Origin: Desulfocapsaceae bacterium
Lineage (GTDB): Bacteria; Desulfobacterota; Desulfobulbia; Desulfobulbales; Desulfocapsaceae
Assembly: GCA_031292275.1 (NCBI GenBank)
Contig: JARLHL010000056.1
Span: 1 to 64,000 of the forward strand
Length of the DNA: 64,000 nucleotides
Direction: 5' to 3'
Below, piece by piece: positions 1-8,724 of the stretch. Each line of letters starts with the position of its first letter. The stretch's first letter is position 1. Position numbers and translations under genes: made by a program. Under the pieces are notes generated by a model, which was not told the origin of the DNA, did not search any database, and saw only the letters and a list, made by a program, of their open reading frames with translations.

Positions 1-323
1 AGAAACTCCAGAGGGGTATTGGTCATGAGGCCTCCCGGCGCCATGATGGCCAGAAGTCTGATCGACGCCTCGTTGTCGGTCGGAAGATGATAGAGGGTCT
101 TGACGGCCAGGGCCTGGGCCTGCACGCCCATGGCGATCTCAGGGCTGTATTTCAGCTGCAGGAGGATTGAAAGATCCATGAGGGCATTGGCGTCATCAGG
201 GTCCTGCTCGGCTCGCTGGATTAGGATCTTGCCGAGAGGGGAGAGGTCCGCTCCGTCAAAGGCCATCTTAAACAGTCTGGCCAGTCCCATCAATGGGGGC
301 TTCTGAGTCATTGCAATATTCAT
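1..323 (-). CDS. Partial hypothetical protein, cut by the left edge
   Basis: An open frame starts at ATG 323 (second in-frame ATG at 311) and runs off the left edge after 107 codons without a stop. The visible N-terminus begins MNIAMTQKPPLMGLARLF and contains a helical stretch (LIQRAEQDPDDANALMDLS) that looks like a TPR-type helix pair, then the phrase PGGLMTNTPLEF. I do not recognise the family with certainty. That phrase reminds me of the N-terminal region of TPR/ATP-grasp proteins found near bacterial glycosyltransferases, but this is only an impression. It is on the same strand as the flagellar block and about 390 bases downstream of fliD1, so it may be transcribed separately. Confidence 0.6.
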   Translation of the reverse strand, partial: MNIAMTQKPPLMGLARLFKMAFDGADLSPLGKILIQRAEQDPDDANALMDLSILLQLKYSPEIAMGVQAQALAVKTLYHLPTDNEASIRLLAIMAPGGLMTNTPLEF

Positions 324-715
324 TTAGGTTGGCCTCCGGAACGGCGTATGCTTCCATATGGAAGCGATTGATTGTCGTATCTAACTGTATTAATTGCGTA
401 TTATACCGGATTCTCCTGGTTGGCATCGCCAGTGAGTGAGTCCTCCCGGCTTTCTCGCCAGCCGCCTTGCCGGGAAACCGGGGGGCATTGTAAAAGTATA
501 CATCTTTTTCCGGACAAAGAGAAAAATACCCGTCTTTGGCGGCGGCTGTATCTTTCTCTATTTTGTATGGATACATATTTCTCGGAATTTTAATGTGGAA
601 AATTAAGAGAAAAGATGTGATCTGTCATTGCATGAAAAGAATCTGTCTTCCGGTTGAAGAATGATACTCTTTTGGAGTTTATTGCTGCCGATCGGCCGGG
701 TCGAGCAGTCTGAAA
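324..715. other. Intergenic region between fliD1 and the partial gene
   Basis: No convincing coding frame. It should hold the fliD1 terminator and the promoter of the partial gene. I see neither a clear stem-loop with a T-tract nor a clear sigma-28 or sigma-54 motif. The part around 560-660 is AT-rich. Confidence 0.5.
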
Positions 716-2209
716 CTATTTCCCATAGGAATTTGATGAGTTGGTTAAGCCTGCAAGATTGTTCAGGGTCATAATATAACTGCTCTGCGAATTCAGGTTG
801 CTGATCAGGCGTTCCATGGCATTGAATCGCATCCTCATCGAGGTTTCCATTTTGGCAAGTGCTGCGGATTTTCGGGAAATCTGATTGTCGAGATTTCTTA
901 AAACGGTCCTGCTCGTTGTTTGTTTTTGCGCATACATTCCCTGGGTCAGGGATGTTATCTTGAGCAGATACGTGTTGAATTTCCCCATCACCCCTTGGGA
1001 ATTAGGGGATCCGTCACCAGCCAGCAGTGTTGTCACTCCGGAAAAGTTCTTCTGCAGGGCGTCTTGAAGGGTTGAGGTCTTGACGCTGAGGGTGCCGTCG
1101 GAATTGGTCGAGATACCGATTGAACTCAGATTGCTCAATAGACCGGAGGTGCCGTTGGGGTTCATGGAACCGGATAGTATGCTTTGCAGCTGTTTTTTTA
1201 TGGCATTTATCGAGGAATCTCCAATCATGATCTGGCTGAGCTGGGCGTCGGTAGGCTCAGCGGCGGTTGACGGGTTGGCTGAGGACGAGCCCGCCTTGCT
1301 GGCCAGCGCGTAACCGTCGTTGACCCAGTTTATTATGGCGTTGTAGTTGGTGACGAAGGTGTTGATATTCTCTTCCAGGGCACTGGTGTCGGATGCGACG
1401 GTAAGTTGTGAGGTTGCATACTGCGTCGGCGCATCGCTGCTGTTGATCGTTGCGCTCACCGCGTTGAGGTTCAGGGTCACTCCGGCGATTGCCCCGGTGA
1501 CGGTATTCGAGTTGCTGACGATATTGATGCCGTCGATGGTGATATTTGCCTGCTGGGCAGTCTGTACGGTGCTGGTCGTGAGGGGAATTTCATCGCCCTG
1601 ATCATTCTGCAGGTCGCTGGCGACGGTGAAGGTCTTTGAAGCATCCTGACCGGTCAGGATGAGATGGTAGGAATTTGTCGAATTGCCATCGTTAATGATA
1701 GTGGCGCTTACCCCCGTTGTGCTGGAAACCGCATTGATTGCCGACATGGCCCCCTGCAGGGAGTTGTTGGAAGAATCAATGTTGATGATCTGATCGTTGA
1801 TGGTAATGGTGCCTGATCCCAGCTCATTACCGTTGTTAGAGGAAAAACCGCTGCTGATGTTTTTCTGAACCTGGGCGAGCTGGTTTACAGAAATGCTGTA
1901 GCTCCCTGTGAAGGCGTTGTTTGAGGTCGCCGTAAAGGGGCTGCCTGTGCTGACACTTGCGGTGGTAGTTCTGACCTTGCTGGTGAGGTTCATTGCTGAA
2001 ACGGAGGACTGAAAGGTGGTCAGCAGGGTATGGAAGGAATTATATGCTTTAAGGGCATTGTTCGTAGCAGTCTTTTTGTTCTGGAGATTTGTAAGAGGCT
2101 GCTGGTTGAGCGCCATCAACTTGGTAACGATGCTGCTGGTATCCAGCCCCGAGGCCAGACCGCTGAAGATGATGGGTGCAGAGTTGATTGCGGATGTAGT
2201 GGTGGACAT
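716..2209 (-). CDS. fliD: Flagellar filament capping protein FliD (copy 1)
   Basis: FliD forms the cap at the filament tip and folds exported flagellin. The 497-residue product has the family N-terminus (IIFSGLASGLDTSSIVTKLM, roughly residues 12-31), a Ser/Thr-rich middle with hook-IN-like segments, and a helical C-terminus ending LAGLTNSSNSYGK. I chose ATG 2209 because AGGAGA lies just upstream (caaagAAGGAGAcaggt). The longer frame to 2257 adds residues that do not look like FliD. It is the downstream member of two fliD paralogues separated by fliS and a FlgN-like gene. It is about 120 residues shorter than copy 2 and lacks that copy's internal repeat and poly-Ser tail. Confidence 0.95.
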   Translation of the reverse strand: MSTTTSAINSAPIIFSGLASGLDTSSIVTKLMALNQQPLTNLQNKKTATNNALKAYNSFHTLLTTFQSSVSAMNLTSKVRTTTASVSTGSPFTATSNNAFTGSYSISVNQLAQVQKNISSGFSSNNGNELGSGTITINDQIINIDSSNNSLQGAMSAINAVSSTTGVSATIINDGNSTNSYHLILTGQDASKTFTVASDLQNDQGDEIPLTTSTVQTAQQANITIDGINIVSNSNTVTGAIAGVTLNLNAVSATINSSDAPTQYATSQLTVASDTSALEENINTFVTNYNAIINWVNDGYALASKAGSSSANPSTAAEPTDAQLSQIMIGDSSINAIKKQLQSILSGSMNPNGTSGLLSNLSSIGISTNSDGTLSVKTSTLQDALQKNFSGVTTLLAGDGSPNSQGVMGKFNTYLLKITSLTQGMYAQKQTTSRTVLRNLDNQISRKSAALAKMETSMRMRFNAMERLISNLNSQSSYIMTLNNLAGLTNSSNSYGK

Positions 2210-2500
2210 ACCTGTCTCCTTCTTTGTGTCGTTTTCTGTACAGATTGCAAATGCCAAAACAGCATGTTCGTTCCTGCCGGTTCCCGTATGCTTGCTGGTT
2301 GGAACGGAGACAAATTGCCGTGCCGTTGTGGGCTGTTGTTTTGTCTCTGGCTGTTGCGGCCAGGGTCGTTATTGCTGCTGATGGCAGCGGTGGGTGACGC
2401 GTTGTCTGTGCGGATGCGGCTTCTTGTGAAAGCCAATACGGTTCGAAGGGAAGAGGCTTCTCCACCTACGGATTGTTTGGCGTATTTCTCAGGGATGTCT

Positions 2501-2932
2501 TTATAAAGAGCTGTTGACTATTCGTCCCTGATGCTGATTGTGTTGCTTGTATCCGTTCATGGCCACAAGACCGGCATGAAACCTTTCCATCTCATGGACA
2601 ATAAAAGTTTGTACTCCTTGAGCTTTTTCAATAATCTGTTTATTGACCTGCAGGACTTCTCCCAGCAGATATTGACGCTTTTCATGTAGTCCTTTCATAG
2701 CTTCTGTAACCATGGTGCAATCATTCGATTGCATCTGCAGGGACTTGTCGAGGGGTTTTACCTTCTCCTGCAGCTCTGCAAGAACCGCATTGAGCTCCTG
2801 AATGACGTCAGGGGAGGCTGTGCCGATCTCCTTGTTTATTTTTTCCAGTTGACCCAGAATTTGTTTATAGGATTGTATCGATAATGCTAGATCCGATTCG
2901 AGTTGCCGTTCAACATCATTGTATGTATTCAT
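2501..2932 (-). CDS. FlgN-like flagellar export chaperone
   Basis: A 143-residue all-helical, Gln/Glu/Lys-rich protein. Its end (MNGYKQ, then GRIVNSSL) resembles the C-terminus of FlgN-type chaperones, which keep late flagellar substrates (hook-filament junction proteins) export-competent. I place the start at ATG 2932, which follows the fliS stop directly (TAA then T then ATG). There is no strong ribosome site of its own, so it is probably translationally coupled to fliS. The longer upstream extension in this frame is antisense-like, Pro/Arg-rich, and rejected. FliT is the alternative identity. The position between fliS and fliD1 supports a filament-export role either way. Confidence 0.65.
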   Translation of the reverse strand: MNTYNDVERQLESDLALSIQSYKQILGQLEKINKEIGTASPDVIQELNAVLAELQEKVKPLDKSLQMQSNDCTMVTEAMKGLHEKRQYLLGEVLQVNKQIIEKAQGVQTFIVHEMERFHAGLVAMNGYKQHNQHQGRIVNSSL

Positions 2933-2933
2933 A

Positions 2934-3398
2934 TTAACCAGATATGGAAAAATGCACGTACGTATTGGGTGCCGGGGCGCCCGATGCCAGTTTGGGGACT
3001 GCAGGCAATTTTTTGGCCAGGGTTTTCTCCATGTTATTGGTTTCAACCGCCTCTCCCCAGGTTGCCCGCAGGTCCGTCAGGAGTTTTTCCACTCCCTGCA
3101 GTTTTGTCTTATCCATTTTGAGGTTCGCCATCAGCAGTTCCCGGATCATGTAATCGTAGAGGGCTGCCAGATCCTCTGCAATCCTGCCGCCAATCTCGTG
3201 ATTCAGAGAGTTGGAGAATTCCGTTATGATCGCCATGGAATTTTTAATCCCGCGATGCGTCTGTGACAGATTGTTATTCTCCATGCCGGTTATGGCCTGT
3301 CGGGTAAAACGTATGGCTCCGTCGTAGAGCATGAGAAGAATCTGCTCCGGAGATGCCGATAAGACCTGATTTTCCTGGTATTGATTGTATGCGTTCAT
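2934..3398 (-). CDS. fliS: Flagellin-specific chaperone FliS
   Basis: FliS binds the C-terminal helix of flagellin in the cytoplasm and prevents premature polymerisation. The 154-residue protein begins MNAYNQYQENQVLSASPEQ and has the family core: LLMLYDGAIRFTRQA near residues 20-35 and, further on, ALYDYMIREL. Start ATG 3398 is preceded by GAGG (gaGGCACCACAT). Upstream in-frame residues are not FliS-like. Family members are usually about 120-150 residues, so length fits. The C-terminus (from about residue 125) is an Ala/Pro-rich extension. It lies 52 bases after fliD2 and its stop abuts the next gene. Confidence 0.93.
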   Translation of the reverse strand: MNAYNQYQENQVLSASPEQILLMLYDGAIRFTRQAITGMENNNLSQTHRGIKNSMAIITEFSNSLNHEIGGRIAEDLAALYDYMIRELLMANLKMDKTKLQGVEKLLTDLRATWGEAVETNNMEKTLAKKLPAVPKLASGAPAPNTYVHFSISG

Positions 3399-3450
3399 AT
3401 GTGGTGCCTCGTATGGGTGAAACAGGTTCAGAACAGGTTGATTGTGACCA

Positions 3451-5304
3451 TTATGAGCTGGATGAAGAACTTGAAGAGCTTGAAGTAGAGGACGAACCTG
3501 ACGATGCACTGCTTATGCCGGCGAGGCTGTCTAAAGAAGCGATGTACCCGCTCTGCGAATTCAGGTTGCTGATCATCAGTTCCATGGCAGTAAAACGTGC
3601 TTTCATGGTTGCCTCCTGTTCCGTAAGAGCCGCTTGTTTGGTGGCGATCTGGTTATCCAGATCGCTCATAGTGCTTTCTTCTGCCGTTTTCTTTTCTGCA
3701 TACATTCCCAGGGTCGGATCGGTCTTGCTGAGCAGATAGGTGTTGAACTGCCCCATTACTCCTGTGGAGCTGGTGGTGCCGTCGCCTGCCAGAAGCGTCG
3801 TCACGCCGGAGAAATTGGTCGACAGGACATTTTCGAGGGTCGAGGTATTGACACTGAGGGTGCCGTCTTGGTTGGTTGATATCCCGATCGCACTCAGATT
3901 GTTCAGCGTTCCGGTAGCGTTGCTGCTGCTTACTGAGCCGGACAATATTGTCTGCAGCTGGTTGACAATTCCGTTTAATGTCGGGTCGCCTATCAGGATC
4001 TGACTGAGCTGCGTATCCGTCGGACTGGCAGCGGTCGACGGGTCGGATGCAGGGGAACCCGGTGTATTGCTTATCTGGGTATAACCTGCGTTAACCCAAT
4101 TTATCACCGCATTGTAATTGGTGACAAAGGTGTTGATGTTTTTTTCTAAAGCAGTCGTGTCGGGAGTAATACTCAGCTGTGAAGTCGCATATTGGGGCTC
4201 CGTGCCGGAGGAGCTGGTGGATGACATAAAGGTTACATTGTTATTTGAACTGTCCTGCAGCGAACTGGAGACTGTAAAGGGGGTAGATGAGCTTTGACTC
4301 GTCAGAACAATATGATACGGGGCGGAGGAGCTGCCTCCGTCATTGGAGATACTGGCGGTTATCCCTGTCGTTCCGGAAACGGCATTGATGGACGACATGA
4401 GTCCCTCGAGGGAGTTGTTTGAAGATGTAACATTGATAGTCTGGCTCCCTACAGTGACGGTCCCTGTCCCCAGGATGCTGTCGGTGTATGAGGAAAAACC
4501 GGGACTGGTGTCCTGCTGCACCTGGGTCTGCTGGCTGACGGAGGATACTGCGTTGAGATTTAATGTCACTCCGGCAATGGCCCCTGTGACGGTATTTGAA
4601 TTGCTGACTACTGCAACGCCGTCAATGGTGAGGTCTGCCTGCTGGGCCGTCTGTACCCTGTTGGTCGAGAATGAGATGGCATTTCCCGAACTGTCCTGCA
4701 GCGAACTTGAGACAGTGAAGGTCTTGGAGGCATCCTGGCCTGTCAGAATGATATGGTAGGGATTGGTCGTGGAGCCGTCATTGATGATACTGGCCGTAAC
4801 CCCTGTGCTGCCCGAATCTGCATTGATGGCAGACATAAGACCCTGCAGGGAATCGTTTGCGGAGCTAACTGTTATGGTCTGACCGCCTATGCTGATCGAC
4901 CCGGTACCCAGGACTCCGTCAGTCTCGGAGGAAAAACCGCTGCTGATGTTTTTCTGCACCTGAGCGAGCTGGCTCACCGTAATGTTATAGCTGCCGGTGA
5001 AGGCATTGGCGGATGTCGCAGTGAAGGGACTGCCCGAACTGACATTTGCCGTCGTGGTCCTGACCTCGCTGGTGAGATCCATGGCCGCAACAGAGCTCTG
5101 AAGGGTCGTCAACAGGGTGTTGACCTCTCCATAGGCCTTGAGCGTGTTGGTCTGGGCGGTCTCTTTATTCTGGAGATTCGTGATGGGCTGTTGATTGACC
5201 GCCATCAATTTGGTGACGATGCTGTTGGTATCCAACCCCGAGGCCAGACCACTGAAGGTAATGGGCGCAGAACTGGTGCTGACGGAAGACGTAGTGGTGG
5301 ACAT
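3451..5304 (-). CDS. fliD: Flagellar filament capping protein FliD (copy 2), enlarged, with a poly-Ser tail
   Basis: A second FliD of 617 residues with the same N-terminus (ITFSGLASGLDTNSIVTKLM) and the same helical C-terminal core (MISNLNSQSGYIASLDSLAG) as copy 1. Two differences stand out. A segment of about 85-95 residues is present twice in the middle (QVQ..GFSS through SSSLQDSS). The last 20 or so residues are almost pure Ser (SSASSG, then SSST and ten Ser). The Ser codons are a mixture of TCA, AGC, TCT, AGT and TCC. Start ATG 5304 has GGAGG upstream (aaGGAGGcaggg). It follows flaG by 56 bases. The added Ser/Thr surface would suit O-linked modification, which is inference. Confidence 0.94.
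   Translation of the reverse strand: MSTTTSSVSTSSAPITFSGLASGLDTNSIVTKLMAVNQQPITNLQNKETAQTNTLKAYGEVNTLLTTLQSSVAAMDLTSEVRTTTANVSSGSPFTATSANAFTGSYNITVSQLAQVQKNISSGFSSETDGVLGTGSISIGGQTITVSSANDSLQGLMSAINADSGSTGVTASIINDGSTTNPYHIILTGQDASKTFTVSSSLQDSSGNAISFSTNRVQTAQQADLTIDGVAVVSNSNTVTGAIAGVTLNLNAVSSVSQQTQVQQDTSPGFSSYTDSILGTGTVTVGSQTINVTSSNNSLEGLMSSINAVSGTTGITASISNDGGSSSAPYHIVLTSQSSSTPFTVSSSLQDSSNNNVTFMSSTSSSGTEPQYATSQLSITPDTTALEKNINTFVTNYNAVINWVNAGYTQISNTPGSPASDPSTAASPTDTQLSQILIGDPTLNGIVNQLQTILSGSVSSSNATGTLNNLSAIGISTNQDGTLSVNTSTLENVLSTNFSGVTTLLAGDGTTSSTGVMGQFNTYLLSKTDPTLGMYAEKKTAEESTMSDLDNQIATKQAALTEQEATMKARFTAMELMISNLNSQSGYIASLDSLAGISSASSGSSSTSSSSSSSSSS
4240..4970 (-). repeat. Internal tandem duplication within fliD2
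   Basis: Two copies of about 255-280 nucleotides lie near 4686-4967 and 4241-4520. At protein level both read GFSS, then LGTG, GG/GSQTI, NSL or DSLQ/EGLMS, INA, GTTG or GSTG, NDG, PYHI, LT and SSSLQDSS in the same order. DNA identity is still visible in places, for example gaactgtcctgcagcgaact in both copies. FliD copy 1 has a single version, so the duplication arose within fliD2 after the paralogues separated, or was lost from copy 1. Confidence 0.85.
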
Positions 5305-5360
5305 CCCTGCCTCCTTATCCCCTTAAAGGGCGATCCGGCTATGATGCAAATGCAATAAGC

Positions 5361-5717
5361 TTATGATTTGGTATTGACAAAATTGCCTTGATACTTGGTC
5401 AGGGCCTGGTCCAGTCCCAGGAGATCTTCCGGCGGGATCTGGCGAATCACCTGCTGGGTTTCCGTATTGACCACCTTCACCACCAATTTCCCCGTCTTGC
5501 TGTCAGTCTCAAAATTGACACTGTAGGTTCCGTTCTCGGTTATTGCCTTAATATTTTTAAGAAATTCCTCGGAATGCAAGGTGCTGCTACTTTTGGTTTC
5601 CGGGCTGCTTCCTGGGTCTTCCGTCACATTTTTCCGGGTGGTATCAACCTGCTCGGATGGCTGGGGAAATTTTTGAACTGGTGTCCCCGTTGCACTCAGC
5701 GCTGCTACATTGGTCAT
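5361..5717 (-). CDS. flaG: FlaG family protein
   Basis: A 118-residue protein of the FlaG family, linked in other bacteria to filament length. The N-terminal half is flexible and rich in Thr/Ser/Pro. The conserved C-terminal part carries NFETDSKTGKLVVKVV, ETQQVIRQIPPEDLLGL and a terminal helix. Start ATG 5717 has GGAGG 7 bases upstream. The gene lies 98 bases after flagellin, beyond a hairpin (5770-5798), and just before fliD2, the common flagellin-flaG-fliD-fliS order. It may be read from the flagellin promoter by read-through. Confidence 0.93.
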   Translation of the reverse strand: MTNVAALSATGTPVQKFPQPSEQVDTTRKNVTEDPGSSPETKSSSTLHSEEFLKNIKAITENGTYSVNFETDSKTGKLVVKVVNTETQQVIRQIPPEDLLGLDQALTKYQGNFVNTKS

Positions 5718-5769
5718 GGTTCTTACCTCCTTCCCGAATTGCTTTACCGTTGATTAAGAGAGATTAAGG

Positions 5770-5798
5770 CCTGAAGGGCCGGAAAGCAGCCCTTCAGG
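5770..5798 (-). terminator. Hairpin after the flagellin gene
   Basis: Perfect 10-bp arms (CCTGAAGGGC and GCCCTTCAGG) with a 9-base loop lie 18 bases beyond the flagellin stop. On the minus strand it is followed by a moderately T-rich stretch (CTTAATCTCTCTTAATC) rather than a pure T-run. It is probably a partial terminator or mRNA 3'-end stabiliser that sets flagellin mRNA above flaG/fliD mRNA. Confidence 0.55.
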
Positions 5799-5815
5799 GT
5801 AAAGATTACAGGTTG

Positions 5816-7306
5816 TTACTTAAGGAGTGTAAGAGCCAGCTGCGGAGCCTGGTTTGCCTGGGCCAGAATTGCAACGCCGGCCTGCTGCAGGATGTTCTCC
5901 TTGGTCATGTTCGAGGTCTCCTGGGCGACGTCAGCATCCATGATCTGGCTGCGGGCGGCGGAGAGATTCTCAGAAACATTGGACAGATTGGATATGGTTG
6001 ACTGGAACCGGTTCTGCACGGCACCAAGTCCGCCACGTATGGAATCAATCTGGGAGAGCGCGCCGTCAACAGTCTGGATGGCGCTTGCTGCACCTGCTGT
6101 GGTAGTGATGTCAATCTGGTCTACGGAGGCCAGGCTGCTGACGTTGGCCCCGTTTGCAGCGGTGCTGAAAAGCGAACCGGAAGCAGTGTCGGCGGTACTG
6201 GTCACATTGAATCCGGCAGCACTGGAGAAGGAGACGATGCCGCCGACCGTTGAAGCGTTGGTGGTCGTGGATGCCCCCAAGGTCTGGGCGCTGCCAACCG
6301 CACCTGTCAAAGAAAAGGTTGAACCACCGGTAATACTGGCGTTGGCAATCTTGATATCGTAGCCTTGGGCCTGATCAAGACTGATGCCTGCCTTATTGGC
6401 GCTCAATGTAGCGGTAATACCCGTATTTCCGGACTGACTGTTGATGGCGTTGGCCAGGTTGGTCAGGTCGTTGGAAACGACGGTGGCGTTGATTGAGACC
6501 GCGGTGGTATTAGTGCCCTGCAGGGTGAAAGACACATTGCCGTTACCATTGAGGCTACCTATGGTGGCGCTGGTATCTGCAGTGGCGGTGACGCCGGTAG
6601 AGGCCGTGATGGCATTGATCTTCCCGGCAATGACTGCTGCCGTATCATGTGCGGCAACGGCAGCTGTAGAGGAGCCCTGGTTGCCGACAACAGTCAGGGT
6701 CTGGGCCGTGACGCTGTTCGAGGCGGAAGCCGACGTTGCAGCGGTGGCGGCATCCATACTTGTGGCGTTGCTGCTGTTGGATGTCAAGCTGTTGTTGCCG
6801 AGGGCGGATGCCTCGGCTGAGTTGATGCCAAAAGAGATCGTCTGATTTGCGTTGGCGCCGACCTGGAACTGGGCAGAGGTCAGGGTACCGTCAAGGACGG
6901 TCTTGCCGTTGAATTCCGTTGTGCTCGCAATTCTCGAAATCTCCGACTTCAACTGGTTTACTTCAGCCTGCATGGACTGCCGGTCAGAGGAGCTGTTGGT
7001 ATCGTTGGCTGACTGAACGGCCAGCTCACGAATACGCTGCAGGATACTGGTCGTTTCCTGTAACGCACCCTCAGCCGTCTGGGCCAGAGAGATACCGTCA
7101 TTGGCGTTACGGCCTGCCTGCGTCAACCCGTTGATCTGGGATGTCATGCGGTCTGAAATAGCCAGTCCTGCGGCATCATCCTTTGCGGAATTGATGCGGA
7201 GACCGGAAGAGAGACGTTGCATGGATTGGGCCAGCGATGACTGGGATGTTGCTAAATTACGCTGGGCGTCAAGGGATCTAATATTTGTATTGATTGTTAA
7301 TGCCAT
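5816..7306 (-). CDS. fliC: Flagellin
   Basis: Major filament subunit, 496 residues. The N-terminal D0/D1 region is canonical (MALTINTNIRSLDAQRNL; QRLSSGLRINSAKDDAAGLA; about residues 1-165). So is the C-terminus (SQIMDADVAQETSNMTKEN; ILAQANQAPQLALTLLK, about 410-496). The middle is a Ser/Thr/Ala/Asn-rich surface domain (about 166-410) of the type that is O-glycosylated in many polar-flagellated bacteria. Start ATG 7306 has GGAGG 7 bases upstream. A sigma-28-like promoter lies about 140 bases upstream. It is immediately divergent from the sugar/radical-SAM operon at 7864. Glycosylation is inferred only. Confidence 0.97.
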   Translation of the reverse strand: MALTINTNIRSLDAQRNLATSQSSLAQSMQRLSSGLRINSAKDDAAGLAISDRMTSQINGLTQAGRNANDGISLAQTAEGALQETTSILQRIRELAVQSANDTNSSSDRQSMQAEVNQLKSEISRIASTTEFNGKTVLDGTLTSAQFQVGANANQTISFGINSAEASALGNNSLTSNSSNATSMDAATAATSASASNSVTAQTLTVVGNQGSSTAAVAAHDTAAVIAGKINAITASTGVTATADTSATIGSLNGNGNVSFTLQGTNTTAVSINATVVSNDLTNLANAINSQSGNTGITATLSANKAGISLDQAQGYDIKIANASITGGSTFSLTGAVGSAQTLGASTTTNASTVGGIVSFSSAAGFNVTSTADTASGSLFSTAANGANVSSLASVDQIDITTTAGAASAIQTVDGALSQIDSIRGGLGAVQNRFQSTISNLSNVSENLSAARSQIMDADVAQETSNMTKENILQQAGVAILAQANQAPQLALTLLK

Positions 7307-7863
7307 GATATTCCTCCTTGAATATTATTGCATGGGTACTGCTTTGGCGTCCTTGCCATGTGGTTTCTTTTTCTCAACTCTCTTTGCTGTGATCTCTGTT
7401 GGGGCACCTCCTTGTCCGAATTGATTATTTCTCTCTTCACCTCTCCTTTCGGCAGTCCGGAGAGAAACCTTTAGGAGAAAAATGCGGCTGACAAAAATAA
7501 ATTGAAGATACCTGATTATGGCAGGAAGACTGACCAATATCAAAATAATTTGTGAGAAAATGTCTCGTCAAAATAATTCCATCCGTTTGCCAATATGCCC
7601 TTGCCGAGAATAATTCTCTTTGGTTCAGGAGGTTGTCACCATCAGCGCAGGTCTTGAGGGTATTTCCGTGAGAGCCCCTGATCCCCACCGAGGAAGCCAT
7701 CTTGAAAAAAAATCTGTCTGGAAAGCATTTTTCTCAAAAGTATATGCATCAAGATGCCGATGGAGCCATAAGAGTTCTACAAAGCTCCTTGTCATTTTTT
7801 AGTTGTCAGAGCATGATGAAGAGAAGACGGATGCCTAATCGCTCTCTATAACCTCCGATACGT
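7307..7863. other. Intergenic region between divergent flagellin and glycan operons
   Basis: No gene is supported. It contains the flagellin leader of about 130 bases with its ribosome site, the sigma-28-like promoter at 7446-7473, and presumably a promoter for the plus-strand operon at 7864, which I cannot point to. The plus-strand start at 7864 lacks a clear ribosome site. Confidence 0.5.
7446..7473 (-). promoter_or_regulatory. Sigma-28 (FliA)-type promoter of flagellin
   Basis: On the minus strand: TAAAG, then G, TTT, eleven bases, then GCCGAAAG. The enteric FliA consensus is TAAAGTTT, N11, GCCGATAA, so there is one extra base and two -10 mismatches. It lies about 140 bases upstream of the flagellin start, the gene most expected to use sigma-28. 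Confidence 0.6.
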
Positions 7864-8724
7864 ATGACTTCAGATACTCGTCCTTTGCGAATCGCCGTTT
7901 CCGGTGCCGCCGGGTTCATCGGCAGGCATGTGCTTGCGGAATTGGCAGGATTCGATGTGGAGGTGATCGCCCTGGCCAGACCGGGGAAGAAGGATCTGCC
8001 CTCTCTGGCCAGGGGCCGATGGGTATCTGCCGATTTCACAACCCTGCGAAAGGACGCCTATCGCAGCATCGGCAGCCCCGATGTCCTTATTCATCTGGCC
8101 TGGCAGGGATTGCCGAATTACAGGTCGTTGCATCATATCGAAAGCGAGCTGGCCCTGCATTATGAATTCCTGAAAAACCTCGTTGGTCAGGGGCTGCCGT
8201 CGCTGGTGGTGGCAGGGACCTGTCTGGAATATGGGATGCAGTACGGCCTCCTGGCGGCACAGACAGAAACCCGTCCAATAACGCCCTATGGTCTTGCCAA
8301 GGACATGCTGCGCAGGCAATTGGAATTCCTCAGCCGGAAGCAGGCGTTCCATCTTGCCTGGGCAAGACTGTTCTATATGTATGGTGAAGGACAGTCCCCT
8401 GCTTCGCTGTATCCCCAGATTCGAGCTGCCGTGAGGCGGGGGGAAAAGGTCTTTCATATGTCTGGAGGAGAACAACTGCTGGATTTCCTGCCCGTTGCCG
8501 AAGTCGCTTGTCAATTGGTTGATTTGGCCTTGAGAGGGAGCGCGCAGGGGATATTCAATATCTGTTCGGGCAGGCCGGTTTCGGTCCGGAATCTGGTGGA
8601 AAAATGGATTCGCGAGAATCACTGGAGTATCGAATGTGACCTGGGCTATTATCCCTACTCCGATTATGAGCCCATGGCATTCTGGGGGAAAAGCAATATA
8701 AACGATGAGGAAAATGATCCATGA
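7864..8724 (+). CDS. NAD(P)-dependent sugar epimerase/dehydratase (extended SDR)
   Basis: A 286-residue extended short-chain dehydrogenase/reductase. It has the nucleotide-binding motif GAAGFIG (about residues 15-21) in a Rossmann start (RIAVSGAAGFIGRHVL), the typical strand DVLIHLAW, the active-site region VVAGTCLEYG, and the catalytic pair in ITPYGLAK. The C-terminal part reads FNICSGRPVSVRNLV, as in NDP-sugar epimerases and reductases. It probably acts on a nucleotide-linked sugar, perhaps reducing the 4-keto group made by the CDP-glucose dehydratase at 17497. The substrate cannot be read from sequence. It is the first gene of the plus-strand operon and overlaps the next gene by ATGA. Confidence 0.85.
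   Translation: MTSDTRPLRIAVSGAAGFIGRHVLAELAGFDVEVIALARPGKKDLPSLARGRWVSADFTTLRKDAYRSIGSPDVLIHLAWQGLPNYRSLHHIESELALHYEFLKNLVGQGLPSLVVAGTCLEYGMQYGLLAAQTETRPITPYGLAKDMLRRQLEFLSRKQAFHLAWARLFYMYGEGQSPASLYPQIRAAVRRGEKVFHMSGGEQLLDFLPVAEVACQLVDLALRGSAQGIFNICSGRPVSVRNLVEKWIRENHWSIECDLGYYPYSDYEPMAFWGKSNINDEENDP

Noticed and set aside
2049-2465. 138-codon minus-strand frame over the fliD1 start region
   Set aside because: Overlaps fliD1 in another frame, no ribosome site, no family likeness.
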